Below are positions 13,291 through 26,300 of a DNA stretch of 64,000 nucleotides, in pieces. The stretch lies in contig OY482848.1 in NCBI GenBank assembly GCA_960531495.1, forward strand, positions 24,369,879-24,433,878, read 5' to 3'. This DNA comes from Zeus faber (taxonomy: Eukaryota > Chordata > Actinopteri > Zeiformes > Zeidae). Numbering within the stretch: the stretch's first letter is position 1; the number at the start of each line of letters is the position of its first letter. The translations under genes and the position numbers were made by a program. The notes under the pieces are model-generated. The model did not search any database, had not been told where the DNA came from, and saw only the letters and a list, made by a program, of their open reading frames with translations.

Positions 13291-14696
13291 CGTATGAAAA
13301 TTGATTGTTTAAAAAAAAGTTATAAAGAAGCTTTAAGTTTAGGCTCCTTTAAAGTACCTGTAAAGTGCCTAATAGATTGTGTTCTGGGTTTGACACACCA
13401 CAGAACAATATGTTATTAACCACCCAGCCCAATTTGGGTGATTAAAAAAATCGCCAAGTATATAAAATTAGGTTTTAAAATCATGAAAAAAAAAAAAGGC
13501 AGTTCCCTTTGTTCTGAGACACTGGGGGCGTGTCCACTGAAGATGCTGAAACCATGCCCAGTCGCATTTATCATAATAAATGTTTACATTGGAGTAAACA
13601 CTGTTCTGCTGAACCCAGTCCTGTGTGTCTAGTTGCTCACCTCAAGGTGCTGCGGTCTGGCTGCGGGACGGCCCTCTCGCCAGTGCTCCCTGCTGGCTCT
13701 TCCTCAGGCTAGGTCGGAGCTCCGTGGCCTGCTAGCATGCAGCTAATACTAACGTAACCCCGCACGGTCAACGGGACTGTTCGGGACAATATCCACTGTG
13801 CAACATTACAGGCACAACACTGCCGGGGGGCGGGGGGACCTAGAGGCACCCACAGCATCGACTTGGCATGAGTCACCGTCTCCCTGAAGACACGTTTTAT
13901 CCCAAACTTTTAGCTTAGCTTAGTTAATTTCACGTCTGATGCTCCATTTCCGATGGAAATGTAGAAGCCAAATGCCTTTCTTTTTTTATTATTCTTTGAA
14001 TATAAACATATTAAAATAATAACAATTCTAATTTGAAGACTTCCCATATTTTAGTTATAGTTGTGATTTACTAATTTTGTCTGGCAACTTGGCCACTGAT
14101 TGGCAACTTCGCCACACCCATGGGAAGTGGGGGTTTGGTGCAAATAAACAAGGGGAAGGCGGAAGGTTTTGAGGAACAATGGAGTCCTAGCTTTAGTTTA
14201 GAGAAAAACAATTATCTTATATACATCTATCATCTATTTTCTCTCTTTCACACACACACACACACACACATTTGAACATGCACTTGACACTGTTTGTTTG
14301 ATGCGCTGACCTACAATGTTATCCGTTATCATTTGAAGCCAATGATTATATTAGCAAAACAAACTCTTCTATCCACTCACAGATTTTCTAGAATCCACTT
14401 GATTTCAAGGCTGTGCTAGTTTGAGTGCTTCATGAAGGACAATAGCATAATATGAACACGTCAGTGTTGGACCTTGACCAGGTTCTGCTTTCTTTATTAT
14501 TATGCTTGACATTGAATGTTCATTGAATGAAGATCTACATTTTACTATGCTATAGCATAAGGCTGGCTTTTAAGCTATTGGTTTGTAACGACTGCAGAAA
14601 ACAAAATTCCTACCTAATGGGCCAATTCAACAGAAGTCTGAAATAAATGTAATGTGATATAAGGTCAATCATATGCTGCATTCCTCCCCATATCAG
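13291..14696. other. mpdz intron, no gene seen
   Basis: A moderately GC-rich patch lies at 13500-13900; a diverged repeat of 141-222 lies at 14214-14301. No coding exon supported. Confidence 0.5.
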
Positions 14697-14906
14697 TTGG
14701 AAGATCCCAGACTCTCCTCCCGCCAAGGAGAGGAGAGGAGGCAGGGAAGATGGAGGGAGAGAGGATGAAAGGAAGAATGGTAGAGATGGGAAGGTACCGG
14801 AGGTGGAGGTTGAGCTGACCGTGGATGGAGGCAAAGAGGCGGGCGAGGGAGACGGAGAGGAACTCCACCCCCCAAGCGTCCCTCATTCCTGGGGTCAGCC
14901 GAGGAG
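14697..14906 (+). CDS. mpdz: mpdz exon: acidic/basic linker before PDZ7
   Basis: The 210 bases are open in the required frame, starting [11 protein letters not shown] and ending HSWGQPR plus two bases. A pyrimidine-rich tract ending in CAG precedes it and GTCAGT follows. The phase (two bases over) fits the next exon, giving QPRSVRLTR. It is low complexity (Glu, Gly, Arg), as expected for an inter-PDZ linker. This is the first mpdz exon I can support in the window; the 5' boundary is the least certain part. Confidence 0.65.
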
Positions 14907-15025
14907 GTCAGTGCCTGAGTGATGCTGCTTTTGGTAACAATGATGTGTTATTTATCATAGCCCGGGGACACTTCAATCCCTCCCGTACCCAAAATCACTT
15001 TGTAACACGTCTAAGATTGGACACA

Positions 15026-15066
<41 letters not shown>

Positions 15067-15071
15067 CACAC

Positions 15072-15115
<44 letters not shown>

Positions 15116-17110
15116 ACGCACGCACACGCACGCACACACACACACACAGGAGCGGTCAAAGCTCACGGCGGTGTCTTTTATTGAAGACACGCAGGTTTAA
15201 AGGACCTTACCAGTATGAGGCTAAGTAGTCTTGTACCAACAAACGTAGTTATTGCCCATTTACCTATGACCATTTTTCAGATGAAAGCTCACATTTTTAC
15301 ATTTATGTGAAAAGGTGGAAGCACCATCACAAACACAAAATACAGCAAAATTAAGTGATTTCACCAAGAATACATGAGTACGTGGAACCACGAGATAATT
15401 TTAAGGGATTTTAAGGGTTTCTCATCATATTGTTGGAAATGTTCAAAATCGGAATTTTCAAAATCCACAAATGTAAGCTGTCTTCAAGGTGTAAAATGTG
15501 TGTGCTGACTTGTAAACGGGCTTAAACTCAATTTGACACCAGTACGGTCGATTAAACAATCAAATTAAACAACTTATCAAGAAGTTATATTAACCACTAT
15601 ATTATTTATTGTTTATTATAGGGATCCCCAAGAACACCTTGACGACCAGCTTGCCTGACATTACGCAGAATAACATTGGAAAGAAACAATTACTAACAAA
15701 ACAATAAGTAAACGAACGACAGTGAAACGGTGAAAAAATACCTAAATCAGCAAAGAGAGACAAAAGACCAGAGTTACCCCAAAATCGAAGGTAAACTTAA
15801 GGTACCATTTCGATGTCTTTCTTCCTATGGAGCCTATGGAATATTGACTTGTAAGCAATTCAAAAACATGGCAGCCTGTAGACAGTACATGGTCTCCACC
15901 AGAAATTTAATTTTGATCGAGGCACAGTGGTCTGCCCCCTACTGGCCGCTCTATTGAAATGAGAAATACGTTTCTTGCTGATTAGCACTGATTACCAGTT
16001 GCAGTTTGGACTTATTACACCTCCAGACAAACCCCCAGAAGCCACATCCGCCCCCCACCCCCTTCCCACCCACACTGCCACACTTTGTAGTCTTGCTCTG
16101 CCAAGGAAAAGCTTAGCAAGATCTTGGAGATGTCGAGCTATGTTCGCAGCAGGGGCTGGAACAGCAGGGTGCAGGCTTAATACCATGACACCCCCCCCCA
16201 TCTCCCAGACTGCTTCTCCCATCTATATTTATCCTGTTAACAGAGGCAGCCAGCCTTAAACACCATCCATACTACCCAGCGCTGTATGGATGGAAGAATA
16301 AGAAAAACACTGGCAAGCATATAATATCCTATTGTTTTAAAGAGTAGTTTCACACCCTGGTTTGAGCCTCACTCCACCCACTGCACGATTTGGAAATACG
16401 CCAAGTGCACGAGGAGTGGGTCTCGGCGGTGGAAAAAGTACCCAGATGCCACGCTTTAGTAAAAGTAAAGTTACCTTAACCGATGACTTGGGTGAAAATT
16501 CCCATCACGCGTGAAAATACTGCTTGAGCAGATTATATATTACGTTCATGTTAAGCAAACCACATAGAACCTCATTTTTAAAACCGTGTAGTTGTCTTTG
16601 TGGTTGCCTATTATCCTGGTTATTACACGGCTTCTTGCTAAATAAAATAATACATCGAGGTTGGATATTGATTTGAAATTATTCTATAGCTAGCAGGCCT
16701 AGTTTGTTAATGAGTGTGTCTAGTAAGGAATAGGCTTCCACAAAGAAAATCAGCCCACAACAATGTAGCAAACTATTGGCCCAAAAAGAAAGTGCTTTGC
16801 CTTGACTAGCTTTTACATTACATTTAGCAGACGCTTTTGTCCAAACCGACTTGCAACTTATTCATACACCACCGGAGGCGGCCATGCAAGGCTCGTCTGG
16901 GCCAGTTAAGGGGTTAAGTGTCTTGCTCAAGAACATTTCAGCACGCGTCCGGGATAAAAACAGGCATTCTTCTGATTACAAGACGAGCCGCCCTACCTCC
17001 TGAGCCAAAAACTCCATCGGGCGATGTCTCTAGCTAGAAAGAAATAAGGAAGAAAGAACGAAAGAAAGAAGATGTATTCCTTTATTTGTTATTTGTTTGA
17101 TGTCAAATAC

Positions 17111-17181
<71 letters not shown>

Positions 17182-17731
17182 ATATATATATATATATATG
17201 TATGTATTTACTGTATTATTCATCCCTCAAGGATGCCATTTATCTATTTCACCCCCGGGTTGGGGTGCGGGGTCAGCAGCCCCCATGGGCAGGTAGGGGT
17301 TAAGCGTTTTGCTCATGGATTCTTCATCAAGCCACACGGCCCCACAGGAATAAAAAGCCATCCCTTCATTTGGTCACAGGGGGGGCGGAAGGAGGACAGA
17401 AGGAACGAAAGGGGGTAGTTTGACTGACTCCACAGGACATCCCTCCTTGTGGGATTCAATTAGTGAGCCTCAAGCAAAGACGACGGCCTTGGGCTGCGGA
17501 GACAAACGGGTTGTGTGGGGTGTGTTTCAGCGTGCGTCTGACCCGGGCGCCAGGCCGCTCCCTGGGCATCAGCATCACGGGGGGGCGGGGCATGGGCAGC
17601 CGGCTGAGCAGCGGAGGGATGATGAGGGGGGTCTTCATCAAACACATCAGCCCCAACTGCCCGGCCGCCCACGACACAACCCTGAGGACCGGAGACCGGA
17701 TCCTGGAGGTGTGTGTGCGCGTGCATGCCTA

Positions 17732-17777
<46 letters not shown>

Positions 17778-18081
17778 TGTTTGTGATGAGAAACAGGGAC
17801 GGAATGAAAAATAGTTGCAAATAAAGGAATTAGTGCGGTTGTTTGAATATATTTATTCAATATTGTATTGAATAGTCATTAAGGTATCGTATCGCCAAAC
17901 GCATTTTGTAGTCAACATTAAGACAAATGAGAAGACGTCTCATATTGGAGGTCTAAAATATTAGATCTAATAAAAAAAAGAAATGTACCCTTGTTATTAA
18001 GATATATCACTCAATTCGATTGCCATATAATTGGAGGCAGAGAGTGAGAGAGAGAGATGATTATTGTGATAATAAATTCTC

Positions 18082-18119
<38 letters not shown>

Positions 18120-20288
18120 GTGCCTGTGTCCCTCAAAGCGCACAAGGGTACTTCAGTGTGTGTGTGAGGTACAGAAAGAGAGGATTCTGCCCTCGCCCTT
18201 TGAGAGTGCATGGCTGCTGTGCATGCGTTGTATGTCTGTATAAGTCCTAGTTCTAGTTGTAATATCTATAACTACCTTCTCTGTCTCATGTATCCTGTGT
18301 GTGCGTTGCCGCGGCAACCAGGTGTGCGGGGTGGACCTGCGAGACGCCAGCCACGAGCAGGCAGTGGAGGCCATCCGCACGGCAGGGGACAGCGTGGTCT
18401 TCCTGGTCCAGAGCGGACAGCCCCGACCCCAGGTACCAGCCCCTCTATCAGTGCAGCTCACATTTTGTTTAGCTACACTGAAAAGTTTGGAGCAATTCTT
18501 ATAGTTTATAAAATATTAATACATCGACATAGAATCATATTGTGAGCCACCTCATCAATATTTAATGGGATTTAATGAATATTGAATGGAATAGTGAGAT
18601 CCTGCCCAATATTCAACCCTGGTAAACACCTTTTTAAAGTATCATTTTATTCTGGTTATTCACATCATTCTGATGAATTTGCACATGTTTTTTGTATTCA
18701 TTGCTTTTGGGCTTCCATGCAATAATACACAGAATGTGATGTTAAATCTCTTGTATTGATAATATGGGGACTACAACCAAACAACTTGAATTGAATAATA
18801 TATACACACACGTAGACCGTGTAGAGTATGAAAGGAACCAAGGGGGGAGAGTCCACTGACATCCTACACCGCATTCAGGTCAGTCAGATAACTTCATTAC
18901 ACAGTTTTGATTTAGACTGCACATTGATCCAAGCCTGAAACATGCGGCCGTTAAGACATTAAGGCAGGATGCTCTGCGTATGCTCTCTGCGCCCCGAACA
19001 AGTAGATGGTTGATGGGAAACCTGTTCGGTATCACCTAACACGCGAGCCGCTTCTCGGACTCGCCCGCCCGACTCTCAATTATCCTCCTCCTCCCGTTTG
19101 TTTACCGACAGACTCCGACACCGCTCAGCTACGAGAGGCCGACTCCCACGTCGCAGGCCAACTCGCAGAGCTCCAAGGTACACACATTTCTGTAAATAAA
19201 CCCTGTGATTGCTCGACAGTTCTAGCAGGAGACGACTTTCACCTTTTAATCACCGCCATATGTCATCACTGGGCAACATTACACCTCTATTCCTAGAAAG
19301 TCCAAGAAACTCTAAATGTTATGTTTTAAAGCTAAAAGGTCATCGACACTTGCTTTGTTGTTTTGAGTACATATTTATTAATAGACAAAGACAGGACACG
19401 TTATGATCTGCAATACACATAGGGGATCAACTTTTTTTCCTGAGCACTTTGAAAGGTCTTAAGGATTCATTTTTTGAATGTTGATATAACATTAACCATT
19501 CTAGACCTGTACTGTATCAGGTTTTTTTGTGTTTTTTTTGTTATTCCTTATGATCTCAGGAAGCCGAGGGTTTCGGTAATCTGTTCCTTAGCTTATCCCC
19601 AACCAATCCCTTCACCCCCACTCCCTTCAAGGTCAGTCCGCCATGCACGTGTATTTGATGCTGCATGGCTGTTCGTGTTTTTGCATGCTTTTGAAACTAC
19701 TTCTGATTTAGCATTTTCTCGTCACGCCAACTTTTCAAAAGCTTGATTAACGCGTTTGCTTTGTAGATCGCACCCTGGTAGTTCAAAGTATTTTTTTCAA
19801 CTACCTCGTTTGTTAAAAAGAAAAAAGTTTTCCTCTTTGATGGAAAACCAAAACTCTCCGAAAAGGGGCTGGCTGTCTCTTTTGAAGATATTGCGGCCAA
19901 CAACTGTACAGTACAAGGGTTACAAAATAATGCATGATACCGGTCATCTTTCATGTTATTTTTAGCCGACATTAAAACTGCACTCTGTAATTAATGTGAT
20001 TTGTCAGCTTTTCCCACCAACGCATCCAGCGCGGTGAACGAGCCTCAGGCGGTAGTCCGACTCATGCCCGAAGGACCCCTGAGGCGTCTCCAACTCTACC
20101 TGCTCAATAATGCAGAGGTGCTTCTCCCCAGGTACCCGAAGCAGCAGCCAATAGGAGGGATCAGAGGAGCCCCGCCGCCACGTCGCCACACGCAGTGGGA
20201 ACGGAAGCCCAGGACGACGGGGGCAGGAGTAAGACGTCCCTACTCAGCCGCTACACACTCCGGAGGAGAGGAAAACCATTCCACACAC

Positions 20289-20326
<38 letters not shown>

Positions 20327-23300
20327 ACATACATAACTGCTCGGACGTAAACATGTCAGTGCCGAGCTGAGGATCGCTCTTAACAAGGTACAGCTAATTC
20401 CCTTGCCCCCTAGGTGTGCACACGCTAGGGTAATGCAGGTGCTTAAAAAGTCTTAAAATGTCTTAAATTCTGTTTTCGCCAATGTTAGCCCTTAAAAGTC
20501 ATGAAATAGTCTTACATTTGAGACATTCTAAAAGGCTTAATGTGGCTTAATGTAGCTTTAGCAGGTTAAAAACACCTTTAACATCGAGCATAATCTTTGA
20601 CAATAAGCATAATATTTTTTACCCAGTTGTAGGGAACTAGGAGTACTATGTAAGGGACAAATACAAAAGAAAGGATTGTCGCGACGTCGCCCAATATTTC
20701 CCACGATTTCTTTCCCTGATTGTCATGGGGAATGTGATGTCCCTGGCGAATAAGATGGAAGAGCTCGGAGCACTGACGAGGACACAGCGGGAATATCGGG
20801 AATGCAGTATTATGCGTTTCACCGAGACATGGCTGCAGGAACGTATTCCGGACGCTAACACCACCGTCCCCGGCTATCAGACGGTACGGGCTGACAGAGC
20901 AGTAAGAAGAAAGGAGGGGGGGGTCGCTGTGTTTGTGAACAACGGATGGTGTAATCCTGGACATGTTACTGTGAAGGAGCGTTTCCGTAGCCCGGACATC
21001 GAACTGTTAGCCCTGAGTTTTCGTGCATATTATCTGCCGAGGGAGTTCACATCCGAATGCATCATTATTGCTGTTTACATCTCACCATCAGCTGTTGGCG
21101 ACACGGCATGTGACATCATGAACTTAGTCACTGCCAGACTACAAAAAAAAACTCGAATGCATTCATAGCGATTTCTGGAGACTTTAACCACACTTCTCTC
21201 TCTGCTACACTTACAACTTTGCAACAATTTGCCAACTGCCCCGCCAGAGAAAATAAAATGCTGGACTTACTTTATGCAAATTTCAAGGATGCATGCAGCT
21301 CCACTGCACCCCCAACCCTTATGCAGATCAGATCACAATCTGGTATTTCTGACCCCCACCTACACACCCATTGTTCAGCAGCAACCTGTGATCACAAGGA
21401 TTGAGGAGTTGGTCACAGGAAGCAAATGAGACTCTTCAGGGGTATTTTGAGACCACAGACTGGGACGTAGTCTGTGAGTCCCATGGTGATGACATCAACT
21501 CCATGACTGAGTGTATAACAGAGTACATCAACTTCTGTGTATATAATACCATCCCCGCCAGGACAGTGCGATGTTTCCGCAACAACAAGCCCTGGATCAC
21601 CAGCGACCTGAAGGAGCTGCTGAATTAGAAGAAGAGAGCCTTCAGGGAAGTGGACAGGGAATTACTGAGGAGTGTTTAAATGGAGCTGAAAGTGAGACTG
21701 AGGGAGAGCAAGGAGGCATAAAGGCAAAAGCTGGAGAGCAAGCTCCAGCAAAACAACGTGCAGGATGTGTAGTCAGGAATAAAAAAGATCACAGGCTTCA
21801 AGGTGAAGGGGGATCAGGCTGAGGGAAGCCCGGACAGAGTCAATGAGTCGGACCCTCAGCTGCCTTCTCCCCTACCCCCAGCCACACAGACCCCAGGTCG
21901 CTTCCCTCTCACACCTCCCCGGTGATCAAGACCACAGCCTCACACTGTACCTCCCCTCACCCCCCAACCCCCACCATGGACTTCAATACCTCCCCATCAG
22001 CACCTCCCCACGGGTCAAGATACAAAGAGCCCCCCTCTACCACCCCACCTGTCTGTTTGCTGTAGTCAGGTGAAGAGGCAGCTGGAGAGACTGCACCAGA
22101 ACAAGGCTGCGGGTCCGGATGGTATCAGCCCCATGGTCCTGAAGGTCTGCGTGGACCAGCTACATGGGATTCTACAGAGCCTCTTTAACCTCAGCCTGAG
22201 CCAGGAGAAGGTTCCAGTGCTGTGGAAGACATCATGCCTTGTTCCGGTACCTAAGAAGCCTAATGAAGTCCTCTCCATCTGCCCTCAATGACTACAGACC
22301 GGTTGCCTTAACATCACACATCATGAAAGTCCTGGAGAGACTCATATTGGCCCATCTCACACCTCAGGTGAGCACCTCTCTGGAGCCACTGCAGTTTGCC
22401 TACCGCCCCAAGGTTGGAGTTGAAGACGCCATCATCGACCTGCTTCAGCGAGCCCACTCTCAACTGAGCAAAGCAGGCAGCACTGTGAGGATCATGTTTT
22501 TGGATTTCTCCAGCGCTTTCATCACGATCGAGCCTGCACTGCTACGAGAGAAGCTCCAAGAGATGAGGGTGGACGCCTCCGCAACCTCCTGGATTATTGA
22601 CGACCTGACAGACAGACCACAGTTTGTTCGGCTGAGGGAATGCGTGTCTAAGCGGGTGGTTAGCAACACAGGAGCACCGCAGAGGACTGTACTCTCACCT
22701 TTCCTCTTCACCCTGTGTGCCTCAGACTTCCAATACCACTCGGAGTCCTGTCATCTGCAGAAATCTTCTGATGACTCTGCAGTTGTGGGGTGTATCACTG
22801 GTGGACAGGAAACTGAGTAAAGAGAACTGGTGGACCAATTTTCTGGCATGGTGTGGAAACAACCACCTCCTCTTAAATGCGACCAAGACGGAGGAGATGG
22901 TTGTGGAGTTCGGGGGGACCCAAGTAGTAAATCTGTTCTGACCCATTTCCCACATTATTATTTCATAAAATATTCAATTTAATATTGATTTTCTTCATCT
23001 TCTCACCGCTGATAGTATATGTGCTGCCACACAACTAGTAAAATAAATTAGGTCTTAACAATTTGGTCTTAGGTCTTCAACATAAATATTTTGTCCGATT
23101 TTATTTATCCAGGTATTTGTTTTTATATTCTAGATTAACCCAATATCTTTTATAGGTATCTAAATGTTCATACCTATCCTACTTAAATCATTGTAATAAC
23201 CTGCCCGCCATTCTGAAGTTAGACTTGTTCCAGAACCTAATCAATTAAATTTCTATCTGACCCAAAGGAACTCTTCTAATAACACTTCATAGAATCATCT

Positions 23301-26300
23301 ATTTCACAACCTGCCCTGTTTCTACATCACCTCTGCCCTGTCCCAAATATATAGTACTAACCCACAATACCTTACTGAAGTATTGTGCTGTATTTAAATG
23401 TTGTTAACGTTTGTATTAAAAGGTCTTCAAACATCTTCTCCCTCCCAGAGAAGATGCTGCAGCGCTATGGCAGCCTGCCGGGGAAGCTCCACATGATCGA
23501 GCTGGAGAAGGACCCGGCGGCACTGGGACTGGGACTCCACCTCTCGGGGAACAAAGATGGCTCCCGTGCCCGCATGAGCGTCTATGTGGCCGACATTGAC
23601 CCCCGGGGAGCAGCCGGTGTCGACGGGAGGATACAAGTCGGGGACGAGCTCCTGGAGGTGAGGGGGGATCCAAAGCCTTGACATTTAATAGTCACTATCA
23701 GTCAGTTCGATTTTTTATTTGAATGCATTAACTAAAAAAAGTCACCATTTGATTTAATAATGCTATAAATAATAAGTAAAAAATAACGAGTACAAATATA
23801 GATAATATTTAATAAATATATATTTACTGAATTTTTTTTTTTTAAAGTCCCTATTTGATTCAATAAAAAATGTCAAACTGTGCCTGTTTGATTTGATAAA
23901 TAAAAACAAAAATAGTTCACGTTTAATTCAATACAATTAAAATTAAAATAAAATATCTCCATTTCAATTAATAAAAGTCCCACATAGAGGAAGATTTGGG
24001 CTGGTTACACAATCTAGTCACTGTCTATTAGTGACGCAGGACGGTGATGAGCAGGAAGCAGTGATGAAACAAAAAATATGTTCAAGATGGGAGAACAGGT
24101 GATGGAGGAATGGTGGATTTCATATTAAATGGATTAGAATCAGAAAAATACACGATGAAATGTTTTTGTTTTGTCCTCTAGATAAACGGTCAGATCCTGT
24201 ACGGCCGCAGTCACCAGAATGCCTCCACCATCATCCAAAACACTCCCTCCATCGTCAAGATCATTCTCATCAGGTATAAAGTACAGCCACAAGTGGGGAC
24301 AGGTGGTATAAGCAGTAGACAGAACACACCACAATCAATTAGCAAAAATGCGGGCATGCTGATGGTCTGTTGCGCTGAAAAAAAATGAATTCGATCGGAG
24401 TCATTAGCAATTTTCTAAACCTTAAAGGGGACCTATTGTGCTCCATTTTACACAAGTTAATATTGGTCTCTGAGGTCCCCAAAACATCTCTTTGAGGTTT
24501 GTTGCTGAAAATACCACCATTATGCATTTGAGCCACTCCAACATGCCTCTATAACCCTCTTGTTCCAAAACGGCTGTTTAAGTGGGAGGAGCCACCCTAC
24601 CGAGGCCCTGAGGTCTGTGAGCCAATGGCATTTGAGCGTGGCTTCTGGCTTATGTTGTATTTACTCCGTGACTTTCACTTATTTAACCTAATTAGTCCAC
24701 CAAAATCAGTTTCTGAACAAATTTAGGTGAGAAATAAGCAGTCCAGTTGCTGAATCTTCACTCATATTAGATCTACAAGACCTTATTTAAAGGTTATTTC
24801 CGACTTTGGTTGCCGCGATTCAAGCTTTGGGGGAGACACGGACACTGCACCGTGATGCACCAGGACTCTAGACGCGGAGACTTTTTGTTTCATGTAAACA
24901 TTGGAAAATAAAACAAGATAAATAAATACGTCTACAATAAAAACAAGCTATTTTTATTGGTTTTGTTTGGAGAAACGCATTGCGGCTCGGCTGGAGATAA
25001 ATCGTGCTGAGCTGATGTCAGCTCCTGCAAAAACCTTTGCAACCGAGCCTTTCAGAGTGGTCAGAAGCCTGAGATTTTTGTTCACAGCGTTACTTTGTCA
25101 TTAGTTTACCTCATTGTCTGACACTTTGGCCACATCTAATATGAACATCTGACATTGTAACATTATACAGTATATATGCCAGAAAATAAGGAAAAGCATA
25201 ATAGGTCCCCTTTAAACCTAAACCTTTCTAAACCTTTTAAACCTATATTTTTTTAAGGTTTTCTCAAATTAAAATATATCATAAATTGTCAATTTGAAAT
25301 TGACACACTCTACTAAATGATATTTTTTTTTACAAATTTGTTGATCCAATTTTTTCGGTGTATTGGTGCAAGCAGAAATTGTTTATACTGTATTTGACCT
25401 ACCATTTTACTATGTTAACACAGCGTACTAACACTAATATGAGTTGACTTCTAATAATAATGGATCATACTTTTTGTTTTCTAGGAACAAAGCGTCGTTG
25501 GGTCAGATGGCTCCTGGACCCAGGGAAGACATGGAGGACGTGGTAAACTCACAACCCTCTGACTCTACAGACGACTGCAGCTCATTTAGAGATATCCAGC
25601 ACATCATACTACCTCAGGTAGAGGATCCAAATGTTTTTATTACCAGTGTTGGACAGTTTTAAGACTTAGATATAGATAGATAGGTAAAAAGGTCGGTCGG
25701 TAAATAGTTATGTAGGTAGATTGGTAGTTATTTAAGTAGCTATGTAGGTAAACAGGTAGTTATGTAGGTAGTTTTGTCGGTAGGTCGGTATGTAGGTCGG
25801 AAGATAGTGATGTAGATACTGTAGGTCGGAAGGCAGTTACTTGAGAAGGTAATTATGTAGGTAGGTAGCTTGGTAGGTAGCTATGTAGGTCGGTAGGTAG
25901 TTTTTTAGGAAGTTGTATAGTTAGGTCGGTAGGTAGTAGCAGACCTAGCAACCTGCATGCATTTTGTGTACCATCCACACAATTCTTGGTCAAAATACGT
26001 ACAAAAATAAGTACAAAATGCCAGAGGAAATACATAAATATATATATATGTATTATATACAGTATATAGATATATATATATATATATAAATATATAAAAC
26101 ATACATAATAATTTTATGGCGGAAATCAATGAATAAAATGAAACAAAAAACACTGTACATTTATTGGTTATTTAAACTTCATCCCTCGGATTGGACGAGA
26201 TGCTACGACCTGTGGTTCTGTAAGCCCTCCCTCTCCTCTCACTCAACATCCACTGATACGCAGCTCACTGAGCGGTACTTGATTATCCACCGAGGCCTAA

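Noticed and set aside
15028-15184. Open frames of His-Thr or Cys-Val repeats here and at all CA/GT arrays
   Set aside because: They are microsatellites read in frame, not genes.
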